Source: Alterinioella nitratireducens
GTDB taxonomy: Bacteria; Pseudomonadota; Alphaproteobacteria; Rhodobacterales; Rhodobacteraceae
NCBI RefSeq assembly: GCF_013155465.1
Contig: NZ_JABJVX010000002.1
Coordinates: 1 to 64,000 of the forward strand
DNA length: 64,000 nucleotides
Direction of reading: 5' to 3'
Numbering within the stretch: position 1 is the stretch's first letter; the number at the start of each line of letters is the position of its first letter. Below, one piece after another: positions 43,555-52,861 of this stretch. The translations under genes were made by a program, and so were the position numbers. The notes under the pieces were generated by a model. It ran no database searches. It had not been told where the DNA came from and saw only the letters and a list, made by a program, of their open reading frames with translations.

Positions 43555-45245
43555 GCCGACAGCTCTTCGGCGCTGAGCGCATAGAGGTCATCGGCCCCGG
43601 CAGCCGCCTGCGCCAGCAACGAATGCGCCTCGGGCAGCAGCCGGTTCAGGAACACCCGCGCCAGTTTCAGGCGCGCCTCGTCGGCCAATGCCGCGCGCAG
43701 GTGGAAATGCCCGCCCAGGACACGCGCCACCGCCATCAGGAAAGGAACAGCGCCCGCGAAACGATCGTTCACCTCCATCGCCACCAGCTTTTCCGTCGCC
43801 TCGCGCAGCGCGCCGGAGGCAGCCAAGAGGCGCGCACCCTCGGCCCCGGCATCCATCGCGGTCTGGTCCACCTCATCGAGCAGCGCGAACATCGCCGCCC
43901 CGCCATCCATCATCTTGCGCGCGACAAGGTCCATCGCCTGGATGCCGTTGGTGCCCTCGTAGATCGCGGTGACCCGCACGTCGCGCAGGTATTGCGCCGC
44001 CCCGGTTTCCTCGATGTAGCCCATGCCGCCATGCACCTGGATACCCATCTGCGCCACCTTGATGCCGGTTTCGGTCCCGTAGGCCTTGGTCACCGGCGTC
44101 AGAAGGGCGGCGCGGGCTTTCCACGCATCCTCGCCCGTGGCGCTGGCCATGTCGATCGCGGCGGCATTGGCCAGCGCAATGGCGCGCGCGGCGAAGATCT
44201 CGGCCTTCATCTCAGAGAGCATCCGGCGCACATCCGCATGGTCCAGGATCGTCCCGGTGCCGCCCTCGACCGGGCTGCGGCCCTGCTTGCGCTCCAACGC
44301 ATAATCCAGTGCCTGCTGATAGGCGGCCTCGGCCTGGCACAGCCCCTGCACACCGACGCCCAACCGCGCGTTGTTCATCATCGTGAACATCGCCGCCATG
44401 CCGCCATGCGGCTTGCCCACCAGCCAGCCGGTCGCGCCGTCATATTGCATCACCGCCGTGGGCGAGCCGTGCAGGCCCATCTTGTGCTCCAGGCTGACGA
44501 CTTTCAGATCATTCGCCTTGCCGGGCTTGCCCTCCGCATCGGGGATGTATTTCGGCACCAGGAAGAGGCTGATGCCCTTGGTCCCCGGCACCCCATCGGG
44601 CAGCCGCGCCAGCACCAGGTGGCAGACATTCTCGGTGAAATCATTGTCGCCCCAGGAGATATAGATCTTCTGCCCCGACACGGCGTAGGTGCCGTCACCA
44701 TTCTCCTCGGCCTTGGCGCGCAGCGCGCCCACATCCGAGCCCGCCTGAGGCTCGGTCAGGTTCATCGTGCCGCACCATTCGCCGGAGGTCAGCCTGGGCA
44801 GGTAGAGCGCCTTCAGATCGTCGCTGGCGTGATGCTCCAGCGCCTCGATCTGGCCCTGCGTCATAAGCGGGTTCAGTTGCAGCGACAGGCAGGCCGAGCC
44901 GATCATCTCGTTCACCGCCGTGGTCAGCACCATCGGCAGCCCGAGCCCGCCATAGTCCGGGTCCGCCGACATGCCGATATAGCCGCCCTCGGCAATCGCG
45001 CGGTAGCCATCGGCAAATCCGGGGCTGGTGCGCACGACGCCGTTTTCCAGATGCGCCGGATGCAGGTCGCCGCCACGGTTGAGCGGGGCCAGAACCTCAT
45101 CGGCCAGCCTGCCCGCCTCGGTCAGGATCGCACTGACCATATCGGGGGTCGCCTCGGCGAAGCGCTCGGTCCCGGCGACGCGGGGCAGACCCACGACATG
45201 CTCCATCAGAAAGGTGAATTCGGATACCGGCGCGGTATAGGGCAT
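43551..45245 (-). CDS. Acyl-CoA dehydrogenase, C-terminal extended type
   Basis: A 564-residue flavoprotein of the FadE-like group with an extra C-terminal domain. The FAD motif MNLTEPQAGSDVGALRAKAE is near residues 160-179. IQVHGGMGYIEETGAAQYLRDVRVTAIYEGTNGIQAMDLV (about 405-445) contains the catalytic Glu region. The last 120 residues match the acetyl-DHAP-associated C-terminal domain. A very clear AAGGAGGAG site precedes the ATG at 45245. First gene of the operon with the MBL and DUF6173 genes. Confidence 0.95.
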   Translation of the reverse strand: MPYTAPVSEFTFLMEHVVGLPRVAGTERFAEATPDMVSAILTEAGRLADEVLAPLNRGGDLHPAHLENGVVRTSPGFADGYRAIAEGGYIGMSADPDYGGLGLPMVLTTAVNEMIGSACLSLQLNPLMTQGQIEALEHHASDDLKALYLPRLTSGEWCGTMNLTEPQAGSDVGALRAKAEENGDGTYAVSGQKIYISWGDNDFTENVCHLVLARLPDGVPGTKGISLFLVPKYIPDAEGKPGKANDLKVVSLEHKMGLHGSPTAVMQYDGATGWLVGKPHGGMAAMFTMMNNARLGVGVQGLCQAEAAYQQALDYALERKQGRSPVEGGTGTILDHADVRRMLSEMKAEIFAARAIALANAAAIDMASATGEDAWKARAALLTPVTKAYGTETGIKVAQMGIQVHGGMGYIEETGAAQYLRDVRVTAIYEGTNGIQAMDLVARKMMDGGAAMFALLDEVDQTAMDAGAEGARLLAASGALREATEKLVAMEVNDRFAGAVPFLMAVARVLGGHFHLRAALADEARLKLARVFLNRLLPEAHSLLAQAAAGADDLYALSAEELSA

Positions 45246-45344
45246 GGTCTCTCCTCCTTGGCAGCGACGCTCGGGCGCGCTATGGGCCATGCTTGCGGAT
45301 ATGACACCCGCCTGACCTCGATCAACAGAAACGTAACGTCGCGG

Positions 45345-46304
45345 ATGGCCCCATACCAGACCCAAACCCTGCACCCGGATGCAGAGGGCATCGACCGCGC
45401 CGCCGCGTGGCTCGCGGACGGCCAGCTTGTCGCGCTGCCGACCGAGACCGTCTATGGCCTGGCCGGTGACGCCACCAGCGACCTCGCCTGCGCGCGGATC
45501 TTCGAGGCCAAGGGCCGCCCCCGCTTCAACCCGCTGATCGTGCACCTGCCCTCGCGTGAGGCCGCGCGGGGTATCGCGGAATTTCCCGGCGACGCGGAGG
45601 CGCTGGCCGGCGCCTTCTGGCCCGGCCCCCTGACGCTTGTGCTGCCGCTCAAACCCGGCCATGGCCTCTCGCCGCTGGTCACCGGCGGGCTGGAGACCGT
45701 GGCGCTGCGGGTGCCGGAACATGGCGTCATGCAGGCGGTGCTGGCCAAGCTCGGCGGCCCGGTCGCCGCCCCTTCCGCCAACCCCTCGGGCCGCATCTCG
45801 CCGACCACCGCCGCGCATGTCCTTGCCGGGCTATCCGGCCGCATCGCAGCCGTGCTCGATGCCGGACCCTGCACGGTCGGCGTCGAATCCACCATCCTCG
45901 CCCCCGGCCCCGAGGGAACGCGCCTGTTGCGCGAGGGTGGCCTGCCGCGCGAGGCGGTGGAGCCCCTGACCGGCCCGCTCGTTCCCGACACCACCCCCGG
46001 CACGGTGCAGGCCCCCGGTCAACTGGGCAGCCACTACGCCCCCGCCGCGGCGCTGGTGCTGAACTCCGACCTTTCCGATCCCCATGCGATCCGCATCGGG
46101 TTCGGCCCTGCCGAAGCTGACCTGACCCTCAGCCGCACCGGCGACCTGGTCGAGGCCGCCGCCAGCCTCTTTCGCACCCTGCACGAGGCCGACGCCCTGG
46201 CCATGGCCCGCAATCTCCCGATCCACATCGCGCCGATCCCCGACAGTGGCCTCGGCCGCGCCATCAACGACCGCCTGAGACGCGCCGCCGCGCCGCGGTC
46301 CTGA
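45345..46304 (+). CDS. tsaC: L-threonylcarbamoyladenylate synthase (Sua5 type)
   Basis: A 319-residue enzyme making threonylcarbamoyl-AMP for the t6A modification of ANN-decoding tRNAs. The YrdC domain spans about residues 15-200 with LPTETVYGLAGDA and AKGRPRFNPLIVHL, plus the substrate pocket APSANPSGRISPTTA. The C-terminal Sua5 domain, joined by PGTVQAPGQLGSHYAPAA, makes it the long Sua5 form rather than short TsaC. The ATG at 45345 fits the domain start. It diverges from the acyl-CoA dehydrogenase gene, with 99 bases between. Confidence 0.95.
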   Translation: MAPYQTQTLHPDAEGIDRAAAWLADGQLVALPTETVYGLAGDATSDLACARIFEAKGRPRFNPLIVHLPSREAARGIAEFPGDAEALAGAFWPGPLTLVLPLKPGHGLSPLVTGGLETVALRVPEHGVMQAVLAKLGGPVAAPSANPSGRISPTTAAHVLAGLSGRIAAVLDAGPCTVGVESTILAPGPEGTRLLREGGLPREAVEPLTGPLVPDTTPGTVQAPGQLGSHYAPAAALVLNSDLSDPHAIRIGFGPAEADLTLSRTGDLVEAAASLFRTLHEADALAMARNLPIHIAPIPDSGLGRAINDRLRRAAAPRS

Positions 46305-46314
46305 CCGACACTCT

Positions 46315-46364
46315 TCTTCTTTGTTCCGAAAATATCCCAGGGGGTTTGGGGGAAGATCCCCCAA
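46315..46364. repeat. Intergenic repeat with G/C-rich hairpin
   Basis: TCTTCTTTGTTCCGAAAATA (46315-46334) is followed by the hairpin TTGGGGG (46346-46352) / CCCCCAA (46358-46364). The first part resembles the element after ghrA at 11803. The combination of the GTTCC-GAAAATATCCC box and a G-run hairpin is one I associate with repeated elements at gene ends in Rhodobacterales. Here it separates the convergent Sua5 and YqgE genes. Confidence 0.5.
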
Positions 46365-46430
46365 GCGGTCGGGCGAGGGCTCCCGTCAGGGGGGCCGAGC
46401 CCGATCGCCCCGCCCCGGTCGCCACGGGGA

Positions 46431-46988
46431 TCACGCCCTCCCGGCATCCCCCGACAGCATCAGCGGCGACACCCCCAGAAGGGCCAGCGCGCCCTCCCAC
46501 TTGGCATCCCAATCGGTGCCGAAGACCAGCCCCGCATTGGCCTCGCAAGTCAGCCAGCCATTGCGCCCGATCTCGGCCTCCAGCTGCCCCGCGCCCCACC
46601 CGGCATAGCCAAGCGCCATGACGGCGCGTTTCGGCCCGCCGCCATGCGCCAGGTCTTCCAGCACGTCCAGCGTCGCGGTCATCGCAAAGCCGCCCGGCAC
46701 CTTCATCGTGGTGGCGTCGCTGCCATACTCCTCGGAATGCAGCACGAAGCCGCGCCCGGTCTCGACCGGGCCGCCGAAGAGGATGGGGATATCGGGCGGG
46801 CGCACCGCCTCGATCCCCAATTGTCCGATCATTTCGGCAAAGTTCAGCTCGAGCACCGGCTTGTTGATGATCAGCCCCATCGCGCCCTTGTCGGAATGCT
46901 CGCACAGAAACACGACGGAATCCGCAAATCGCGGGTCGCCCATCCCCGGCATCGCGATCAGCATCTGACCGGTGAAATTCGTGCTCAT
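46431..46988 (-). CDS. YqgE/AlgH family protein
   Basis: A 185-residue protein of the UPF0301 (YqgE/AlgH) family. LTGQMLIAMPGM-like start (FTGQMLIAMPGMGDPRFADSV), LGLIINKP-type stretch (GAMGLIINKPVLELNF) and GYAGWGAGQLEAEI near residues 128-141 are diagnostic. The molecular role is not established; AlgH influences alginate regulation in Pseudomonas. Single gene. Confidence 0.95.
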   Translation of the reverse strand: MSTNFTGQMLIAMPGMGDPRFADSVVFLCEHSDKGAMGLIINKPVLELNFAEMIGQLGIEAVRPPDIPILFGGPVETGRGFVLHSEEYGSDATTMKVPGGFAMTATLDVLEDLAHGGGPKRAVMALGYAGWGAGQLEAEIGRNGWLTCEANAGLVFGTDWDAKWEGALALLGVSPLMLSGDAGRA

Positions 46989-47335
46989 GGCCTCTCCGGT
47001 ATCTTCTTGCCCTTTAGAATGTGCGCAAACCCGCGCCCTTGCAAGGCGTGGCCCGGTCCCGGCGGGGCGTCATTTCGCCAAAACGTGACTTTCCTTTGCT
47101 TGCCGCAGGGTCTGACCGGTTTCCATGGCCTTCGCCCGCGCCTTCTTTCGGTCCTCGTCGCGGGGCCTCTTTCCCTGACCGCACTGCCCGCCACGGCCCA
47201 ATATGGGGCCGCAGGCTGGCCGGATGGGGTGGACCCAGGGCCGATCCCGGGATCACGTCCCGCGCAATCGCAGCGCCGTGGGTATCCGGGGGTAGCCCAA
47301 CCGCGCAGACCGTCCGCGTCGACGCGGATGAAGAA
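46989..47335 (+). other. Gap with a possible secreted-protein fragment
   Basis: Between YqgE and the RND genes, one plus-strand frame reads LLSVLVAGPLSLTALPATAQ and so looks like a signal peptide. It then dissolves into proline-rich sequence without a convincing start or homologous domain. It could be the remains of a periplasmic protein gene. Nothing else is visible on either strand. Confidence 0.25.
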
Positions 47336-47355
47336 AGCCTGCGTCGACGCAGGCT
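47313..47355 (-). terminator. Paired palindromes at the end of the RND operon
   Basis: TCCGCGTCGACGCGGA (47313-47328) and AGCCTGCGTCGACGCAGGCT (47336-47355) are perfect palindromes sharing the core GCGTCGACGC. On the minus strand, the outer hairpin is reached 11 bases after the RND permease stop and is followed by TTTCTTC, which suits termination. A second hairpin 25 bases on makes a tandem. Confidence 0.6.
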
Positions 47356-47365
47356 CCGCCCCGTC

Positions 47366-50300
47366 TCACGCGCGGCGCAAGCCAGATACGCCATGCGCCA
47401 GCAGCCCGACCAGCCAGGCGCCAAGGCAGATCGCGGCCGCGCCCGCGCCAAAGCCGATCACCGCCCCGCCTATCCCCTCGGGCAAAGCCCCCTCCAGCGG
47501 CCCGAACGCGGCCCCCGTCATCAGCACCGACCCGACAGTGGCCGCAAAGAGTGCCGCCACCGCGAGCACCGCCAGCCCCAGACCGGCCAACATCCAGGGC
47601 GCCCGCGCGCCCGCGCGCAACCCGCGCCGGAACGCCAGCACCTGGCGGCCGATATCGGCCTGCATCGCCAGGATCGACGGCACCACCAGGAGCACGATCA
47701 CCAGCCCGAAGGCCAGCCCATAGACCAGCGTGATCACCGTGGGTTTGAGGAACTGCGCCTGGCTGGAGCGCTCGAACAGCAGCGGCGCCAGCCCCAGGAC
47801 CGTGGTCAACGTCGTCAGCAGGACAGGCCGCAGCCGGTCGGTCGCCGCGTCGATGATCGCCGGCACCAGCCCGCGCGTTTCGGCATAATCGTCCACCGTC
47901 GTCACCAGCACGATGGAATCGTTGATGATGATCCCGGTCATCCCGATCAGCCCCACCACCGTGAACATGCTCAAGGGCACGTCCCAGGCATTGTGCCCGT
48001 AGATCGTGCCGACCAGCCCGAAGGGGATGATCGCCATCACCACCAGGGGCCGGGTCCAGCTTGCGAAGATCCAGGCCAGCACCAGGTAGATGCCGATGAG
48101 GCACAGCGCGAAGCCGACCGCCGCGTCGGTGAGGAATTCCCCCTCCTGCTCGGCCAGCCCCGCCAGCCGGTAATTCACGCCGAAATCGGCCTCGACCTGC
48201 GGCAGGATGACCTCGCGCAATTCCTCCATGATTTCCTCGGCGCGGGCCGGGTCGTCCTCGGAGATGTCGCCGGTGACCGAGACCAGGCGCAGCCCGTTCT
48301 CGCGCTGGATGGTGGAAAAGCCGCTGCGCGAGGTGACCGAGACGAGATCGGCCAGCGGCACGTATTCGCCCGAGCTTGACCTGAGCAGCGTCCGGTCCAG
48401 GAAATCGGCGGTCAGCTCGGCCTCGGGCAGCTCCACCCGGATCGTCGCGGTGCGCACGCCCGAGGGGAATGTCGCCGCCTCGATCCCGTTGAGCCGGTTG
48501 CGCAGCACCCGCCCGAGCGACCCGATATCGAAGCCAAGCGCCTGCCCCTGCGGGGTCAGCTCCAGCACCAGTTCCTCGCGGTCATAGGCCAGGCTGTCCT
48601 CCAGCGCCGAGACTTCCGGAAAGGCGCCAAGCGCGGCCTGGATCGCCAGCGCGGCATCCTTCAGGATCTGCGTATCGGCCCCGAAAAGCTGCACGTCCAG
48701 CGTGTCGCCCCCCGGCCCGCCGCGATGGCCCCGGAAACTGACCGCCTCGGCCAGGGGATGGTTCTGCACCTCGTCCTGCAGGTCCGAAACGAACTGGAAA
48801 CTGGAATAGGGCCGCAGGTCGGCGTCGATCAGCTCGATCGCGATGGAGCCCAACAGATCGCCATCCTTGTTATCCGCCGCCGCCAGACCCCGCCCGGTGG
48901 TGCCGCCGATCTCGGCCAGCACATAGGAGAGCGGCGACAGCCCGTATTCCTCCTCGTAGCGCGCCGCCACGGCCTGCGTTGCGCGCTGCATCTCGCGCAT
49001 CATGGCCAGGCTGTCGGCGCGGTCCGCCCCTTCCAGCATGGCGAAATTGCCCGAGACGCTGCTCTGCTCCGGCGCGTTGAAAAAGCGCCAGGTGGCATCG
49101 CCGCGCACGAAGACCGCGACCTGCCCCGCCAGCACCAGGATGACCCCCGCCAGAACCGGGTAGCGCGCCCAGATCACCACCCGCATCGCATTGCGGAAGA
49201 CCCGGTCGCGGAACCAGCCAAAGCCGATATTGACCATGCGGCTCGGCCAGTCATACCAATGCCGTTTCGCGGTATGGGCCAGCGCGTGGGCCATGTGGTT
49301 GGGCAGGATCAGGAAACATTCCACCAGGCTCGCGATCAGCACCACGATCACGGTGAAGGGGATATCGGCGATCAATTCGCCGAACCGCCCGCCCACGGCG
49401 ACCAGCCCGGCAAAGGCCAGCACCGTGGTGATGGTGGCGGAAAACACCGGCGCCGCCATGCGCCGCGCCGCGTTCTCCGCCGCCACGATGGGGGATTCGC
49501 CCAATCGTCGGGCCCGGAAATCGGCGTGTTCGCCAACCACGATGGCATCATCCACGACGATGCCTAGCGTGATGATCAGCGCGAACAGCGAGATCATGTT
49601 GATCGTCAGCCCGGCCAGGTACATCAGCGAAATGGCCGCCAGCATCGCCACCGGGATACCCGCCGCCACCCAGAAGGCGATGCGCGCGTTGAGGAAGAGG
49701 AAGAGCAGCAGCACCACCAGCCCCAACCCCATCAACCCGTTATCCAGCAGCAGGTCGAGCCGCCCCTGGATATAGTCGGCCCGCGTCCGGATCAGGTCCA
49801 GCGTGACACCGTCGGGCAGGGTCAGCTGCATCGCTTCGGCCACGGCCTCGACCTGTTCCTGGATGCCGATCGCGTCGCCCCGGTCCGAGCGGTCCACCCG
49901 GATCGAGATGGCCGGATCCTCGCCCACGAAATAGGCCCTGTCCCGGTCGATGCCGGTTTCCGTGACGCTGGCCACATCGCCGATGGTCAGCGCCGATCCG
50001 TCATCGTTGTTGCGCAAGACGATGCCTGCGATATCGACCGCGCTGCGCCGCGCCACGCCGGTGCGCACGCGGGCATTGGCCCCGGTCACGTCGCCCGCCG
50101 GTGCGGTATCGACCTCGGCGGCAATCGCCTGTGCAATCGCGGCCATGGAGACGTCATGCCGGATCAGCATGACGGAGGGCACCTCGACCATGATCTGCGG
50201 CGCGGCGACCCCCCGGATCGTGGTGCGCGTGACACCCTGATCGAAAAGGCGCGCGACAAATTCATCGGCGAAGCGGCCCAACTGGTCGACGCCCACCGGC

Positions 50301-50752
50301 CCGGTGATCACCACATCCGTCACCCGGTCACGCCAGGCCCCGCGCGTGACCCGTGGTTCTTCGGCGTCCTCGGGCAGGGTGTTCACCGCATCGACCGCGA
50401 CCTGGATGTCATCGGTGGCGCGGCCCATGTCCCATCCCGGCTCGAACTCCAGCCGGATGCTGGCGCTGCCCTCGCGGCTGGTGGCGCTGCTCTCGGTCAC
50501 GCCCTCCACCGACAGCAGCGCAGGCTCCAGCACAGCGACGATGGCCGCGTCCACATCCTCGGCCCCGGCCCCGTCCCAGGCCACGTTGACGCGGATGCTG
50601 TCGACGACCACATCGGGAAAGAACTGCGCCCGCATGCGCGGGAAAGTGGCCAGCCCCGCGACGATCAGCACCACCAGCAGCAGGTTCGCCGCCGTGGCGT
50701 GGCGGGTAAAATAGGACAGCACGCCGCCCGCTTTGTCAGGCAGCCGCCTCAT
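47366..50752 (-). CDS. Efflux RND transporter permease subunit
   Basis: A 1128-residue inner-membrane pump of the AcrB/HAE-1-like superfamily with two repeats of helices and large periplasmic loops. LIITLGIVVDDAIVVGEH near residues 392-409 holds the Asp-Asp proton relay, and GLIGMTGIIINDSIVLVTTV lies in the second half. The usual length is 1020-1050. Here about 90 extra C-terminal residues contain two more predicted helices (WMLAGLGLAVLAVAALFAAT and VIGFGAGAAAICLGAWLVGL), unusual for RND pumps. Overlaps the adaptor gene by four bases (ATGA). Confidence 0.93.
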   Translation of the reverse strand: MRRLPDKAGGVLSYFTRHATAANLLLVVLIVAGLATFPRMRAQFFPDVVVDSIRVNVAWDGAGAEDVDAAIVAVLEPALLSVEGVTESSATSREGSASIRLEFEPGWDMGRATDDIQVAVDAVNTLPEDAEEPRVTRGAWRDRVTDVVITGPVGVDQLGRFADEFVARLFDQGVTRTTIRGVAAPQIMVEVPSVMLIRHDVSMAAIAQAIAAEVDTAPAGDVTGANARVRTGVARRSAVDIAGIVLRNNDDGSALTIGDVASVTETGIDRDRAYFVGEDPAISIRVDRSDRGDAIGIQEQVEAVAEAMQLTLPDGVTLDLIRTRADYIQGRLDLLLDNGLMGLGLVVLLLFLFLNARIAFWVAAGIPVAMLAAISLMYLAGLTINMISLFALIITLGIVVDDAIVVGEHADFRARRLGESPIVAAENAARRMAAPVFSATITTVLAFAGLVAVGGRFGELIADIPFTVIVVLIASLVECFLILPNHMAHALAHTAKRHWYDWPSRMVNIGFGWFRDRVFRNAMRVVIWARYPVLAGVILVLAGQVAVFVRGDATWRFFNAPEQSSVSGNFAMLEGADRADSLAMMREMQRATQAVAARYEEEYGLSPLSYVLAEIGGTTGRGLAAADNKDGDLLGSIAIELIDADLRPYSSFQFVSDLQDEVQNHPLAEAVSFRGHRGGPGGDTLDVQLFGADTQILKDAALAIQAALGAFPEVSALEDSLAYDREELVLELTPQGQALGFDIGSLGRVLRNRLNGIEAATFPSGVRTATIRVELPEAELTADFLDRTLLRSSSGEYVPLADLVSVTSRSGFSTIQRENGLRLVSVTGDISEDDPARAEEIMEELREVILPQVEADFGVNYRLAGLAEQEGEFLTDAAVGFALCLIGIYLVLAWIFASWTRPLVVMAIIPFGLVGTIYGHNAWDVPLSMFTVVGLIGMTGIIINDSIVLVTTVDDYAETRGLVPAIIDAATDRLRPVLLTTLTTVLGLAPLLFERSSQAQFLKPTVITLVYGLAFGLVIVLLVVPSILAMQADIGRQVLAFRRGLRAGARAPWMLAGLGLAVLAVAALFAATVGSVLMTGAAFGPLEGALPEGIGGAVIGFGAGAAAICLGAWLVGLLAHGVSGLRRA

Positions 50753-52209
50753 CCGCCCATCCGGCTTTCGATCCGGGTGATCATGCGGGTGGGCACCTCG
50801 GGTTCATTCAGTTGCAACAGCATCCTGGCCTTCACGTCCTCGGGGATGAAGGCGTTGCCCTCGACAAAGGCAATGAGGCGCGCGCGGCGATCGGGGTCCA
50901 GCGCGATGGTCTCGGGCGTCTCGGGCGCGGCCTCGGCCTGGCCGGGGCGCAGCGGATCGACGCGGATGCCCGCCCCCAGAACCGGGGATCGCGCGGTGAC
51001 GACCTCGGCGCCGTAGAGCGGCGGCGCGCGGATGATGACATTGTCCCCCTGGCGGCGCAGAAGCGTGACCTGCGCCTCCTCCAGCCGGTCCTCCTCGCCC
51101 AGAACCAGCACGCGGTTCTCGGCATCCAGCGCGGTGGCGGGGATGATGGCGACATCGCGCAGTTCCGGCTCCTGCAAGGCCACGGTCACGAAATCGCCGA
51201 CCCGAAAGCCGCGCGTCTCCTGCAATTCGGCATAGAGCAGGCGCCCCGATTGCCCTTCCTCCACCGCGCCGCTTTCGCGGGTCAGGCGGGCGGGCGCGGT
51301 CACATCCATGCCAAGCACATCCAGCAGCACGGTCACATCGGCGCGCGGCAGGCTTCCGTCGGCATCCAGCAGGCGGGCATATTGCGCGGTCGAAACGCGG
51401 AAGGCGACCTCCAGCGCGTCGGCGTCAATCAGCCGCGCGACCTGTTCATTGCGGTTGACCAACCGGCCCTGCACCACCGCGACATCGGCCAGAACGCCGG
51501 CAAACTCGGCGCGCAGCTCGGTTTCCGCCAGCACGCGTTCCGCTTCGGCCAGGCTGATCTCGCGCCGCTCCACAAGGGTGCCGGTCTGGTCCAGCCGCGC
51601 CTCGGCCTGCGCCAGCGCCTGACGGCGGCTGAGCACCGCCTGACCGGCACTTGCGGCGGCCAGTTCGGCGGTCTCCAGCGACGCGGCCGAGCCGACGCCA
51701 CGCTCGACCAGGTCACGCTGACGCTCCATCGCGCGGTCGCGCAGTTCGGCCTGACGTTGCGCGGCGGCCACGTCCTCGCGTGCCAGGATGACGGCGGCCT
51801 CGGCCTCGGCCAGGTTGCCCTCTGCCTCGCGCAGATCGGCGGCGGCCACATCGCGGGCCGAGATGGCAAGGGCGGGGTCGATGCGCAGCAAAAGCTGCCC
51901 TGCCTCGACCGCGCCGCCATCCTCGAACCCCTCGGCCAGTTCCAGCACGGTGCCCGCGGCGGGCGCGCGCAGTTCCAGGGTGCGGCGGCTTCGGATCTCG
52001 CCAAAGGCGGTCAGGATGGGCACCGTATCCACGGGCTCCAGCGTCACCACCTCCGCCGTGAACACCCGTTCACGGGCCTCTGCCGGGCGCCCCTCCTCGG
52101 ACCAGCGCGCCTGCAACGCGGTCCATACCGAATTGCCCGCCAGGGCAAGCAGCGCCACTGTCAGCGAAATCAGGAACAGCCCCGCAAGGGAGCGGCGGAA
52201 AAAGCGCAT
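50749..52209 (-). CDS. RND efflux periplasmic adaptor subunit
   Basis: A 486-residue membrane fusion protein with an N-terminal membrane anchor (residues 7-28). Then come a lipoyl half-motif, a long alpha-helical hairpin (about residues 115-215, rich in Ala, Glu, Arg), the second lipoyl half, and a beta barrel with FVTVALQEPELRDVAIIPATAL. It bridges the RND pump to an outer-membrane channel; no channel gene is nearby. The last 70 residues are unusual for this family and contain IAFVEGNAFIPEDVKARML. The ATG at 52209 begins the anchor. Confidence 0.9.
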   Translation of the reverse strand: MRFFRRSLAGLFLISLTVALLALAGNSVWTALQARWSEEGRPAEARERVFTAEVVTLEPVDTVPILTAFGEIRSRRTLELRAPAAGTVLELAEGFEDGGAVEAGQLLLRIDPALAISARDVAAADLREAEGNLAEAEAAVILAREDVAAAQRQAELRDRAMERQRDLVERGVGSAASLETAELAAASAGQAVLSRRQALAQAEARLDQTGTLVERREISLAEAERVLAETELRAEFAGVLADVAVVQGRLVNRNEQVARLIDADALEVAFRVSTAQYARLLDADGSLPRADVTVLLDVLGMDVTAPARLTRESGAVEEGQSGRLLYAELQETRGFRVGDFVTVALQEPELRDVAIIPATALDAENRVLVLGEEDRLEEAQVTLLRRQGDNVIIRAPPLYGAEVVTARSPVLGAGIRVDPLRPGQAEAAPETPETIALDPDRRARLIAFVEGNAFIPEDVKARMLLQLNEPEVPTRMITRIESRMGG

Positions 52210-52293
52210 CGGCCAGACCTTCGGCAATCGGTTCAGGCTATAGATAGAGTGTGCCCGCGAGAGGGCCAAGTAAAGCTTGCACGATCAGCCGCG

Positions 52294-52848
52294 TCATTTC
52301 CGTCGTTTGTGTTCATCGAGGCGCGGGAAAATCTCGACGAAGTTGCACGGGCTGTGGCGATAATCCAACTGCCAGTGCAGGATCTCGTCCCAGGCGTCCT
52401 TGCAGGCCCCGCTGGATCCCGGCAGCGCGAAAAGATAGGTGCCGTTCGCGACGCCGCCGGTGGCACGGGACTGCACCGCGCTGGTGCCGATCTTCTGGTA
52501 GGAGACCAGCGAGAAGATGGTGGCGAAGGCCTCGATCTCCTTCTCATAGACATCGCGATGCGCCTCGACCGTCACGTCACGGCCCGTCAGCCCGGTGCCG
52601 CCCGTGCTGATCACCACGTCGATCTCGGGGTCGGCGCACCATTCGCGCAGTTGGTCGGCGATCTCGGCCCGTTCATCGCGCAGGATGGTGCGCGCGGCCA
52701 GGATATGGCCCGCCTTCTCGATCCGTCCCTGCAACACGTCGCCGGACTTGTCCTGGTCCAGCCCCCGCGTGTCCGAGACCGCGAGGATGGCGATACGCAC
52801 GGGGATGAAATCCCGGTCGGGGTTCAGGCGATGCGGCGGGGTGGTCAT
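52294..52848 (-). CDS. moaB: Molybdenum cofactor biosynthesis protein B
   Basis: A 184-residue MoaB/MogA-type protein that adenylylates molybdopterin. VISTGGTGLTGRDVTVEA near residues 78-95 is the MPT-binding motif, and FALPGSSGACKDAWDEIL (about 137-154) is the second conserved region. Full length. It is the first of a leftward group with the RND pair, but 84 bases separate it from the adaptor start, so cotranscription is uncertain. Confidence 0.95.
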   Translation of the reverse strand: MTTPPHRLNPDRDFIPVRIAILAVSDTRGLDQDKSGDVLQGRIEKAGHILAARTILRDERAEIADQLREWCADPEIDVVISTGGTGLTGRDVTVEAHRDVYEKEIEAFATIFSLVSYQKIGTSAVQSRATGGVANGTYLFALPGSSGACKDAWDEILHWQLDYRHSPCNFVEIFPRLDEHKRRK

Positions 52849-52861
52849 GGGGCTTTGGCTT

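Noticed and set aside
43386-45344. Long plus-strand extension upstream of the Sua5 gene
   Set aside because: It lies antisense to the acyl-CoA dehydrogenase gene. The Sua5 family start falls at 45345.
47014-47451. 145-codon minus-strand frame after the RND permease stop
   Set aside because: It overlaps the 3' end of the permease gene in another frame and crosses the palindromic terminators, with no domain visible.
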